Shown here piece by piece: positions 1 to 6,258 of a DNA stretch of 8,094 nucleotides. Every line of letters begins with the position of its first letter. Position 1 is the stretch's first letter. Source of the DNA: VXNE01 sp964518405 (GTDB taxonomy: Bacteria > Pseudomonadota > Gammaproteobacteria > Pseudomonadales > Azotimanducaceae); the NCBI GenBank assembly GCA_964518405.1, contig CAZFGB010000033.1, forward strand, positions 1 to 8,094. The letters run 5' to 3'. The translations under genes were made by a program, and so were the position numbers. The notes below the pieces were generated by a model. The model saw only the letters and a list, made by a program, of their open reading frames with translations. It had not been told where the DNA came from and made no database searches.

Positions 1-1
1 C

Positions 2-106
2 TCCTACCTCACCGGTCGCCGGATCGCCGACGCGCAGATGGACGCCCTGTCCATCAGGCGCGACGCCTTCCACGGCGAGTGGAACTACAGCCTCCTGCCA
101 AGATGA
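2..106 (+). CDS. ISAzo13-type transposase, C-terminal end (partial)
   Basis: Only the last 34 codons are in the window; the gene enters from the left edge and stops at TGA 104-106. The tail reads ...IADAQMDALSIRRDAFHGEWNY.. followed by SLLPR. The pattern 'D..M..L.I.RD.FHGEWNY' just before the stop is, from memory, typical of ISAzo13-family (Rhodopirellula-type DDE) transposases. These catalyse cut-and-paste movement of their own insertion sequence. The element's right end should lie in the short AT-richer stretch that follows (about 107-140), but I cannot fix the inverted repeat without the left end. The fragment is short, so the family call rests on the C-terminal signature alone. No catalytic residue is visible, and it cannot be said whether the gene is intact. 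Confidence 0.65.
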   Translation, partial: SYLTGRRIADAQMDALSIRRDAFHGEWNYSLLPR

Positions 107-137
107 CAAAAACGAATAGGTTATTTTGGCTGAACGC

Positions 138-410
138 CTAAGGTGCCAGATCCCCGACGCTCAGCTCTCCCTCACGGGTCTGCCCGCCCCGCTCCGCAAG
201 GAAAGCCGTCATGAGTTTCCCGCGAGCGGGATATTTGAGCGTCTCCGCGAAGAGCAGAAGTTCGTGTTTGAGCGCATCGTCCTGGGACATGGCGAGCGCA
301 TTCGATACGCACTGCTTGGCCACTGCCACCTCGACCGTCGCGAAGCTCGCGATCCGATGCGCAAGCCCGTCGACGTGGGCCGACAGAGCCTCCCTGGACG
401 GCCGCAATCG
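138..410 (-). pseudogene. Enoyl-CoA hydratase/isomerase (crotonase) C-terminal remnant
   Basis: This minus-strand reading frame encodes about 90 residues, ending at TAG (138-140). They match the C-terminal helices of crotonase-superfamily enzymes: SREALSAHVDGLAHRIASF, then a mid-helix 'VAVAKQCV', then 'FAETLKYP' and the tail 'FLAERGGQTREGEL'. Intact members are about 250-300 aa and hydrate or isomerise acyl-CoA thioesters. The oxyanion-hole and active-site regions are absent here. The frame stays open up to 530, but residues encoded above ~410 do not look like crotonase. Around 380-600 another minus frame is open instead, with no recognisable start or family. The gene is therefore most simply a broken end left by a rearrangement, next to an insertion sequence. 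Assignment to the superfamily is fairly secure; the exact substrate class is unknown. Confidence 0.6.
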
Positions 411-605
411 CGCGCTCGAGATGATCCTTGGCGGGGTCTGTCCGAGGAAAAAAGGCGACGGCGCTGGATACGATATCGCGAGCTTTTCTCCTGAGGGCCG
501 AAACCGCCTGATCGAAGCCGATCGCGGCAAGCCTACGAACGACGCGAGGGAGGGCTCTTGGCCCGTCGTCTACAATCCCTGCATCCCATCTACACGGAGA
601 ATTGC
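411..605. other. Unassigned stretch between crotonase remnant and dehydrogenase
   Basis: No complete gene is recognised here. One minus-strand frame (about 605 down to 380) has no stop and reads plausible protein, including 'LAAIGFDQAVSALRRKARD' and 'AFFPRTDPAKDHLERAIAAV'. It has no ATG or GTG start in the stretch and no family I know, so it may be another gene fragment or chance openness in GC-rich DNA. On the plus strand, GAGGGAGGG at 546-554 precedes an alternative TTG start (558) of the next gene. No promoter is convincing. Confidence 0.3.
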
Positions 606-1649
606 ATGACGACAGACTCGGACTTGGTCCCTTCGACGCCTAGGGATGTTCGCATCGGCGCCACCGATCCTGCGGATGTCGCGTTTCCGCTGCGCTGGGG
701 CATCATCGGCGCCGGAAAGATCTCGGCGCAATGGGTCATGTGTCTGCACGCGTGCGCGGGTGCCACGGTGGCCGCCATCGCCGCGCGTTCGGTGGACCGC
801 GCACGTGAGTTTGCCCGGAAATATGGCGTCGCTTCGGCATACGGCAGCTACGCCGAGATGGTGGCATCGCCGGAGGTCGATATCGTCTACGTCGGCACCA
901 TCGACCGACTGCACAAAGAGCACGCCATTCTCGCCATCGAGGCCGGCAAGCACGTGTTGTGCGAAAAGAACCTGGCCGAGACCGCGGCCGACGCCCGAGC
1001 CATGTACGCGGCCGCGGAGGAGCATGACGTCATGCTGCAAGACGCCGTCTGGACGCGCTTCTTCCCCGCCGTGGAGCACGCGCGAACGTTGATCGAAGCG
1101 AACGCCATCGGCGAGGTCGTACTCGTGCAATCCGATTTCGGCGGTGTGATTTACGCTGTCCAGGCCGCCCCGTTGGCCTTTGGTTCCGATGCGACGCCGA
1201 CGGCAGTCACCGTCGCGGGCCTGAAACCCGGCGGCGCCATCGTCGAGTACGGTCCCGACAAGTGCGCGGTGCTGACGTTTCCCTCGATGCCATCCGAATT
1301 CGTGGAAACAACCGAGATCATCGGTCGCGAGGGCCGCATCACGCTGGAACAGCCAGCGCATGCCCCAACGACCATCACCGTCCGCATACCTCCTCCCGGA
1401 ACCGTTCCGTCGCGTTATATGACCGCCAATGTCCCCGCCCCGGCGCACCGTTTCGAGTACCCGTTGCCGGCGGCGGTGAGCCTCCCCGATCTGGCCTATC
1501 CGAACCAGCAGGGATTCCTGTACCAGGCCGAGGCGGTGCATCGCTGCCTGGCCGCCGGCCTGCGGCAGTGTCCGCAATACGACAAGCAGGAGTCCCTGCA
1601 CACGCTCGATATCCTGGACGAGATCGACGCGCGGCGGGCCAGCGGCTAG
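606..1649 (+). CDS. Gfo/Idh/MocA oxidoreductase, dihydrodiol dehydrogenase-like, internally shortened
   Basis: A 347-aa predicted NAD(P)-dependent cytosolic oxidoreductase. I chose ATG 606 because GGAGA (596-600) sits 5 nt upstream; a TTG at 558 would add 16 residues. The Rossmann fold opens with WGIIGAGKIS (31-40). The usual EKP motif is CEKNLAE (119-125), keeping the lysine (K121) but replacing proline with asparagine. 'WTRFFPA' (149-155) is characteristic of trans-1,2-dihydrobenzenediol dehydrogenase relatives. The oddity is at residues 177-185. DFGG runs straight into VIYAVQ, whereas relatives have about 20-25 residues there ending in GG(G)ALLD(I/L)G, which carries a catalytic aspartate. 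A second, smaller gap seems to follow FPS near residue 230. C-terminal conserved segments (GREGRI; YQAEAVHRCL) are present. The protein may be folded but inactive, or diverged. Its TAG stop lies in the CTAG flank of the downstream element. The substrate is unknown. Confidence 0.8.
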   Translation: MTTDSDLVPSTPRDVRIGATDPADVAFPLRWGIIGAGKISAQWVMCLHACAGATVAAIAARSVDRAREFARKYGVASAYGSYAEMVASPEVDIVYVGTIDRLHKEHAILAIEAGKHVLCEKNLAETAADARAMYAAAEEHDVMLQDAVWTRFFPAVEHARTLIEANAIGEVVLVQSDFGGVIYAVQAAPLAFGSDATPTAVTVAGLKPGGAIVEYGPDKCAVLTFPSMPSEFVETTEIIGREGRITLEQPAHAPTTITVRIPPPGTVPSRYMTANVPAPAHRFEYPLPAAVSLPDLAYPNQQGFLYQAEAVHRCLAAGLRQCPQYDKQESLHTLDILDEIDARRASG

Positions 1650-1856
1650 TGTTCCGTCAAGTCTAAAGATGCGAGTGTAGCTGCGACGGATTTTTGGTTC
1701 CTGGCGAGGCGCGACGACGCCGTGTGGCAGGCACCACACAAGGAGGAGCAACGGAGCCTTCAGCCGGGGAGCGCGAGGGGTACCCCTCGCATGAAGACCA
1801 CCAGGGGGCAAAAAGACCCGCAGATAACCGCAGATTTGGGCTTGACGGAGCACTAG
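1646..1856. mobile_element. MITE-like non-autonomous element with ~19-bp inverted ends and CTAG flanks
   Basis: The left end CTAGTGTTCCGTCAAGTCT (1646-1664) is the inverted complement of GGGCTTGACGGAGCACTAG (1838-1856) at 16 of 19 positions. CTAG stands at both outer edges, so it may be a 4-bp target duplication, leaving a 203-bp element (1650-1852) with 12-bp core ends matching 11/12. CTAG-type (YTAR) targets are known for IS5-group elements, but the family is not proven. There is no transposase inside. The interior contains a GTGTGG...CCACAC hairpin (1722-1739), an 18-bp perfect palindrome (1773-1790) and a tandem-like CGCAGAT motif (1820-1835). It fills the gap between two convergent genes and leaves the upstream TAG stop intact. 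Confidence 0.6.
1773..1790. repeat. 18-bp perfect palindrome inside the MITE-like element
   Basis: GCGAGGGGTACCCCTCGC reads the same on both strands. As RNA it would fold into a strong GC-rich hairpin. No T-run follows, so it is not a standard intrinsic terminator, though it could slow polymerase or protect 3' ends between the convergent genes. Together with the 6-bp hairpin at 1722-1739 it gives the element a structured interior. Confidence 0.7.
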
Positions 1857-1976
1857 GCCCCTCGGAACGGAGATCAAGGCCGTCGCGTACTTCCATGGCA
1901 CTTTGCTTGTTCCGCATCAATATGTCACGTCTGGATCGCCGGCAATCACCCGACATAATCAGAACGTCCTAAAAAC

Positions 1977-3101
1977 TCAGAGATCCGCCAAGTCCACCGC
2001 CATGCCGGTGCGCGCCGACTCGTAGATGCCAAACAGGACCTTCATCGAACCGAGGATGTCCCTGCCGCTGCTGATCGGCTCTTTCCCCTCCTGGCAGCAC
2101 TCGGCGAAATGGAGAATCTCGTTGGTGAAGCAGTCGCTACTGGGTAACCCCCAGTTGCCGGGGGCAAGCTGGTGGTAGTAGCCCATGATGTCTTCCATCC
2201 CCTTCAACTGCCTTACCGGGTCGCGGCGATGCAGCACCGGTTCGGTTCCAGGTTCGTCACGCTCCGGCGACGAGACCACGACGGGGCCGAAATGGTCGCC
2301 GCGATAGATCGGAAATACCGGAAGGGAATGCAGGGCGCCCTTGTCCCCAAGGAGCGTGTACTGTTGGCTCACCGGTCCCCGCACCGCGCACCAGAGGCAG
2401 AGCACCGTTCCCACGGCGCCGTTTTCGAACTCGAGCGTGGCGCAGAGAATGTCCTCGGCACCGTTCACGAGTCGGGACGAGACTGTCCTCGTGACACCAT
2501 TGACTCGCTTCACATCCCCGACGAGGTGCCTCACCAGGTCCACTTCGTGAATCGTGTTGGTCATGCCGATGCCGCCGCCGGCATTGCCATCGAGCATCCA
2601 GTGCCCGTCGCGCAGCCTCCCGATGGCGTTCATGAGGATGTCGATGCGCGCCGCCCGGATCGTTCCGAGTTCCCCGGCCTTCAAGAGTTGCCGCACCGCC
2701 TCTGTCGACGGCGAGAAGCGCAGCATGTGGGCGATCATGAGGGTCACGCCCGCCTTGTCGGCGGCGGCGATCATGTCGCGGCATTCCTGCATGTTGTTGC
2801 CCATCGGCTTTTCGACCAGGGCATGTTTGCCGGCCTCGGCCGCTGCGATCACGATCGGCGCATGGGTGTGGTGGCTGGTGCAAATGTCGACAGCGTCGAT
2901 ATCCGCTTCCCGCAGCATCTGCTCGTAGTCGAGATAGATGTCATCGACGCCGGCTTCCCTGGCGCGTTGCTGTGCCGCCTCTTCGACGATGTCGCAGACC
3001 GCGGTCAGCTTTACGTTGTCCGGAAAATGCTCGTAAACCGGCAGGTGCGCCCGGGATATTCCGCCCGTTCCGATCAGCCCGATCTTGAATGGTTCCGACA
3101 T
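1977..3101 (-). CDS. Gfo/Idh/MocA family NAD(P)-dependent oxidoreductase
   Basis: A 374-aa cytosolic dehydrogenase. Start ATG 3101-3099 is set by a strong ribosome site, AAGGAGC (3113-3107), and by the N-terminal Rossmann motif KIGLIGTGGIS (6-16). The family motif EKP is at 97-99, with lysine K98 the expected catalytic residue. A glycine-rich GGGIGMTNTIHEVDLVRHLVG stretch (175-195) matches the region that closes the active site in this family, where the conserved Asp/His act in hydride transfer. Length fits the family (330-400 aa). Substrates are normally sugars, inositols or related polyols, or diols; nothing here decides which. It is the downstream partner of a glutathione S-transferase gene 17 nt away, with its ribosome site starting just beyond that gene's stop, so the two are probably one transcript. 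Unlike the neighbour at 606-1649 it keeps all the motifs. The two are only distantly related, so this is not a recent duplication. Confidence 0.9.
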   Translation of the reverse strand: MSEPFKIGLIGTGGISRAHLPVYEHFPDNVKLTAVCDIVEEAAQQRAREAGVDDIYLDYEQMLREADIDAVDICTSHHTHAPIVIAAAEAGKHALVEKPMGNNMQECRDMIAAADKAGVTLMIAHMLRFSPSTEAVRQLLKAGELGTIRAARIDILMNAIGRLRDGHWMLDGNAGGGIGMTNTIHEVDLVRHLVGDVKRVNGVTRTVSSRLVNGAEDILCATLEFENGAVGTVLCLWCAVRGPVSQQYTLLGDKGALHSLPVFPIYRGDHFGPVVVSSPERDEPGTEPVLHRRDPVRQLKGMEDIMGYYHQLAPGNWGLPSSDCFTNEILHFAECCQEGKEPISSGRDILGSMKVLFGIYESARTGMAVDLADL

Positions 3102-3118
3102 TGTTCGCTCCTTATCTG

Positions 3119-3754
3119 TTAGGCGCTCGCGCTCGGCCGCGCCGACACCTCCGCGTGCCAGCGCGCCACGTTCTCGCAGTCCTCGGGCACCGGAACACGC
3201 GCAGCCACCGAGGCGAAGTCGACGGCGCAGAGGGCCGTGATGTCCGCGATGGTGAACTCTTCTCCGGCGACGTATCTGGATTGGCCGAGATGCGCGTTCA
3301 GCCTGTTGTAGAAGCGCAACAGCGACGCCTGGCCACGTTCGACCAGCGCGGGGATGGCGTCCACCTCGCCGACATTCCCGCCGAGTCCCCGCTTCGAGAA
3401 CCTTGGGAAAGCGTTTCGAAACGTCTCGGCGGCACTCAGGAGTCCTTCGAACTCCATGTGGCGCTGGCGCGACTCGATCTGCGCCTTGCTCACCGCATCC
3501 GTGCCCATCAACGGAGGCTCCGGCCGCGTTTCCTCGAGGTAGCGGCAGATGGCGACCGATTCGTCGAGGACCGTCCCGTCGTCCAGCACCAGCGTCGGCA
3601 AGAGGCCGCGGGGATTCACGGCGAGGAAGTCGTCGCTCAAGTTGTCTCCCATGACGATGTTGAGTTGCTCGGTCTCGCAGGAGATGCCCTTCTCCGCCAT
3701 GAAGATGCGGACGCGGCGCGGGTTCGGCGCCTGCTCGCAGTCGTATAGCTTCAT
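3119..3754 (-). CDS. Glutathione S-transferase family protein
   Basis: A 211-aa two-domain GST. The thioredoxin-like N-terminal domain starts MKLYDCEQAPNPRRVRIF, carries the cis-proline motif GLLPTL (P53) and the glutathione gamma-glutamyl-binding ES pair (E65-S66) in 'LDESVAICRYLEE'. The helical C-terminal domain has the N-capping motif FTIADI in 'YVAGEEFTIADITALCAVDFA'. 'NPRRVRIF.AEKG' is common in a broad bacterial GST group, so a class cannot be set; conjugation, reductive or ether-cleaving roles all remain open. Start ATG 3754 has GAGGGG (3767-3762) 7 nt upstream. The gene stops at TAA (3121-3119), 17 nt before the oxidoreductase start. That spacing suggests co-expression and possibly consecutive action on one substrate, which is inference. 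A promoter could lie in the 76-nt gap before it, but none is clear. Confidence 0.9.
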   Translation of the reverse strand: MKLYDCEQAPNPRRVRIFMAEKGISCETEQLNIVMGDNLSDDFLAVNPRGLLPTLVLDDGTVLDESVAICRYLEETRPEPPLMGTDAVSKAQIESRQRHMEFEGLLSAAETFRNAFPRFSKRGLGGNVGEVDAIPALVERGQASLLRFYNRLNAHLGQSRYVAGEEFTIADITALCAVDFASVAARVPVPEDCENVARWHAEVSARPSASA

Positions 3755-3830
3755 CGGTCTGCCCCTCGTGAATGCCTGTGCCTGAAACGGGGCGGCAGAC
3801 TATCACACGAGCACCGCCGAAAACGCCGCG

Positions 3831-4307
3831 CTACGGCCCGGATCGAGCGAACCTGAAGGGCTTCTCCTGCGGGGGGTAACAGAAGCCGATGTCCGCGCAT
3901 CCCTGGTACCCGATTTCCACCTCGATATCGTTGTCGGTCCGGCGCAGGACCGGCACGCGTACGGTGACCTCCCCGTAGTACACCTCCACGTCGCCGAAGA
4001 ACTGGTCGGTCTTGGGTTCGCCGTCGGGGATGATCGGGGTCCCGAGCGCGCCGTCGCCGTCAGAGAAACTGAACCGGTGCCGGTACAGGTAGTAACCGTC
4101 GGTCATGCGCCAGGTAGCGACCAGGAAACCGTCTTCCGAAAGCTCCGCCGACAGGTCGAAGGCTTCGTCGACGGTCAGGATTTCCCGCGGCTCCAGTCTT
4201 GCGCCAATCGGGTCCGGGCCCGTTTTCAGTTCCGTCGCCGCGTGCGCCGCTGGCCAGGCCAGGACGCAGGACAGAAATAGAACCGCTTGAGTAAAGCGCA
4301 TCGGCAT
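3831..4307 (-). CDS. Stand-alone DsbD N-terminal (alpha) domain, periplasmic thiol-disulfide protein
   Basis: A 158-aa predicted exported protein. Residues 1-23 (MPMRFTQAVLFLSCVLAWPAAHA) form a Sec signal peptide with a cut expected after AHA. The rest matches the immunoglobulin-like alpha domain of thiol:disulfide interchange protein DsbD, including 'DGYYLYRHRF' (70-79) and the cysteine pair in GYQGCADIGFCYPP (C137, C143). In E. coli DsbD this CADxGFC pair takes electrons from the membrane and gamma domains and hands them to DsbC, DsbG or CcmG. Here the protein stops about 15 residues after the pair, with no eight-helix membrane domain and no C-terminal thioredoxin domain. No separate CcdA-like protein is visible nearby. 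Several starts are possible: ATG 4307, ATG 4301, or TTG 4316. GGA (4313-4311) lies 3 nt upstream of ATG 4307 and 9 nt upstream of ATG 4301. It diverges from the lipoprotein gene. Confidence 0.85.
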   Translation of the reverse strand: MPMRFTQAVLFLSCVLAWPAAHAATELKTGPDPIGARLEPREILTVDEAFDLSAELSEDGFLVATWRMTDGYYLYRHRFSFSDGDGALGTPIIPDGEPKTDQFFGDVEVYYGEVTVRVPVLRRTDNDIEVEIGYQGCADIGFCYPPQEKPFRFARSGP

Positions 4308-4362
4308 GCATTCCAATATGACACCGCCAGGGCGCCAATTGAAGTGTTCTGCGGACCGCTAT

Positions 4363-5076
4363 ATGTTCCGGTTCGTCCCCCAAACGAGATCGTCGTTGAA
4401 TCGATCCGCCCTTCTTCGCCCGTTGCTGCCGCTGTTGCTCGCCGCGACGCTGGCCAGTTGCCAGCAGCAGCAGACGGAGGAAGTCGTCGACGGAACTCCA
4501 TCGCCTCACGTCGAGGTCCCGGACGTAAATCCGCTCCTTGACCGCGCGGAAGCGGCCTTCGCGGATGAGCAGTTGCTTGGCGGTCCCGATCACGCGCACG
4601 CCCTTTATCTCTCGGTGCTCCAGATCGAACCCGACAACGCGGACGCCCTGTATGGCATCGAGCGCATCACCGAGGAGTTCATCCAGCGGGCGCGAACCGC
4701 CATCCGCCGGGAGCGCTGGACGGTCGCGCGGCTCCTGCTTGAACAGGCCGCCAGGGCAGACGGCGACCATCCGTCCCTGCCCTCCGCGAACGCCCAGCTA
4801 CGGCAGTTGCGCGACGCCGAACGCCTGCAGCTGGACCTGTCCCGCGACAATGTTCGCGCGCGGGGCCGAGCGTCGGCCGACGCATTGGCCGCCTTCGGTG
4901 TCCACGCGCGCAAGCGCAACGCACACGTTATCATCCGCGCGGGATCCGACGTCGAAGGGCGTTGGGTATATGCGCAGCTGAATGATGCGCCCGGCGATGC
5001 GCGAATCCGCGGCGAGATAGAGATCGGCTACCCCCCGCGCGTGGTCATTTTTGTCCTGCCCGAAACCGCGCCCTGA
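4363..5076 (+). CDS. TPR-like lipoprotein, function unknown
   Basis: A 237-aa predicted lipoprotein from ATG 4363. The hydrophobic stretch LLPLLLAATLASC ends in a lipobox (LASC) with the lipidated cysteine at residue 33, followed by Gln-rich QQQQ; with no Asp after the cysteine, outer-membrane sorting is likely. An in-frame TTG at 4396 would give a shorter and more typical signal peptide (22 residues to the Cys). Neither start has a strong ribosome site. Mature residues contain one or two TPR-like helix pairs ('HALYLSVLQIEPDNADALYGIERI', then 'ARLLLEQAARADGDHPSL'), followed by a coiled, charged helix and a beta-rich tail. It ends 26 nt before the DUF2333 gene, so the two are probably co-transcribed and may form an envelope complex. 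I know no function for it. A possible promoter (TTGAAG 4340-4345, TATATG 4361-4366, spacing 15) overlaps the first ATG and would favour the TTG start. Confidence 0.75.
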   Translation: MFRFVPQTRSSLNRSALLRPLLPLLLAATLASCQQQQTEEVVDGTPSPHVEVPDVNPLLDRAEAAFADEQLLGGPDHAHALYLSVLQIEPDNADALYGIERITEEFIQRARTAIRRERWTVARLLLEQAARADGDHPSLPSANAQLRQLRDAERLQLDLSRDNVRARGRASADALAAFGVHARKRNAHVIIRAGSDVEGRWVYAQLNDAPGDARIRGEIEIGYPPRVVIFVLPETAP

Positions 5077-5090
5077 CGCGTTCGCTCTTC

Positions 5091-5096
5091 AAGGAG
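5091..5096 (+). promoter_or_regulatory. Ribosome binding site fixing a GTG start
   Basis: AAGGAG lies 6 nt before GTG 5103. It is the strongest Shine-Dalgarno on the plus strand here and selects the GTG as the start of the DUF2333 protein. Confidence 0.8.
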
Positions 5097-5102
5097 AAAC
5101 AA

Positions 5103-6134
5103 GTGAACTGGAAATTCTGGCAGGCCGGCCCGGAGACGGGTGCGCCGGCCGGCTGGATTGTCCGCGGCGCGGGCATTGTCGTTGTCGGTTACCTCCTCGT
5201 CGTCACGTTTTTCTGGTGGTGGTGGGATACCAAACCGGACTCTTTCGATGTGATCGAGGTGGCGCGCCAGTCCGCGCAGGCCTCGGGGGAAGACCTCGTC
5301 ACCGGCGCCATCACGACCTCCACCCTCATACACATGGGCGAGATCCTGCTCGACAAGCCCGGCGGGTACCTTTCCAACGACCTGTTCCCGCCCGGCGTGT
5401 GGATGGACAACGTGCCGAACTGGGAATTCGGCGTCGTTGTGCAGGTCCGTGACATGAGCCGGGTCATGCGGGCCGATCTCAGCCGCTCGCAGAGCCAGTC
5501 CACCGAGGATCCCGACCTCTCGCTCGCGGAAGGCAAGTTCTTTTTCGACAACTCGAGCTGGATATTCCCGCGCACCGAAGACGAATACCGCGACGGGATC
5601 GACCACCTCAAGGGCTACAAGGGGCGGCTGAGCGATGCGGAGCGCCCCGAGGCGCAGTTCTACGCCCGCGCGGACAACCTGCGTGCCTGGTTGACCGCGG
5701 TCGAGACGCGGCTCGGCAGCCTGTCGCAGCGTCTCTCCGCAAGCGTCGGGAAACGGCAGCTCGATGTCGGCCTTGCCGGGGACCGCGCGGCGGTGCAGTC
5801 GACCCCAACGCCATCCGACGCGCCGATGAAGACAAGCTGGTTCGAGATCGACGACATCTTCTACGAAGCGCGCGGACAGGCCTGGGCGCTGCTGCACCTG
5901 CTGCGCGCCGTGGAGCGCGATTTCGCCGAGGTGCTGGACGATAAGAACGCGCGCGTCAGCCTGCTGCAGATCGTGCGAGAGCTCGAAGGCACCCAGAAAG
6001 CCGTCTGGAGCCCCGTGATCCTGAACGGCACGGGTTTCGGTCTCACCGCGAACCATTCGCTCGTCATGGCGTCCTACATTTCCCGCGCCAACGCGGCGAT
6101 CATCGACCTGCGCGTGCTGTTGGCACAGGGGTGA
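5103..6134 (+). CDS. DUF2333 family inner-membrane protein
   Basis: A 343-aa protein with one membrane helix near the N terminus (about 18-41, ending in WWWW at 38-41) and a large domain predicted to sit in the periplasm. The conserved segment PGGYLSNDLFPPGVWMDN (86-103) followed by VPNWEFG (104-110), and 'VQVRDMSRVMR' after it, match what I recall of the DUF2333 family of gammaproteobacteria. The biochemical role of the family is not established. Later parts are rich in amphipathic helices ('YARADNLRAWLTAVETRLG', 'AWALLHLLRAVERDFAEVL'), suggesting helical packing or oligomerisation. GTG start and TGA stop are clear and the length is usual for the family. It follows the TPR-like lipoprotein by 26 nt. 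The stop is followed by short GC hairpins (GCGCC...GGCGC, 6139-6156) without a T-run. Confidence 0.85.
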   Translation: MNWKFWQAGPETGAPAGWIVRGAGIVVVGYLLVVTFFWWWWDTKPDSFDVIEVARQSAQASGEDLVTGAITTSTLIHMGEILLDKPGGYLSNDLFPPGVWMDNVPNWEFGVVVQVRDMSRVMRADLSRSQSQSTEDPDLSLAEGKFFFDNSSWIFPRTEDEYRDGIDHLKGYKGRLSDAERPEAQFYARADNLRAWLTAVETRLGSLSQRLSASVGKRQLDVGLAGDRAAVQSTPTPSDAPMKTSWFEIDDIFYEARGQAWALLHLLRAVERDFAEVLDDKNARVSLLQIVRELEGTQKAVWSPVILNGTGFGLTANHSLVMASYISRANAAIIDLRVLLAQG

Positions 6135-6192
6135 TCGCTGCGCCAATGTTGCGGCGCGGGCCTCGGGCGCGCGGACAGGTACATGATCAACC

Positions 6193-6221
6193 TTGCCTTG
6201 TGTGAACTTCAGTGCTATAAG
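6193..6221 (+). promoter_or_regulatory. Sigma70-like promoter of the toxin-antitoxin module
   Basis: TTGCCT (6193-6198) and TATAAG (6216-6221) are separated by exactly 17 nt. Transcription would start near 6228, about 30 nt before the antitoxin ATG. It is the best -35/-10 pair in the window. Confidence 0.5.
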
Positions 6222-6233
6222 CTGATTTGTTTT

Positions 6234-6248
6234 ACCAAGAAAACCAAG
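6234..6248 (+). promoter_or_regulatory. ACCAAG direct repeat in the leader, possible operator
   Basis: ACCAAG occurs at 6234-6239 and 6243-6248, joined by AAA (9-nt period). It lies between the predicted transcription start and the antitoxin gene, and is followed by a TATATATA stretch (6249-6256). Position and spacing would suit autoregulation by the adjacent protein, as in most toxin-antitoxin operons. This is inference, and the repeat is short. Confidence 0.3.
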
Positions 6249-6258
6249 TATATATAGG

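Noticed and set aside
570..1901. 443-codon open frame on the minus strand
   Set aside because: It lies antisense to the dehydrogenase and runs through the MITE-like element; its Arg/Gly-rich, low-similarity protein is a GC-rich shadow frame.
2172..3122. 316-codon plus-strand open frame
   Set aside because: Antisense to the well-supported oxidoreductase; rich in Arg, His and Val with no domain.
3102..3806. N-terminal extension of the 1977-3101 oxidoreductase as one 609-aa protein
   Set aside because: The extra part is the shifted-frame shadow of the GST gene; the strong ribosome site and Rossmann motif place the start at 3101.
1977..4307. Biosynthetic or defence cluster
   Set aside because: The genes are common oxidoreductase, GST and redox families; no nuclease, helicase, reverse transcriptase or synthase accompanies them.
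6139..6175. GC-rich hairpins after the DUF2333 stop as a terminator
   Set aside because: Five-base stems (GCGCC/GGCGC and GCGCG/CGCGC) with no T-tract; too weak to call.
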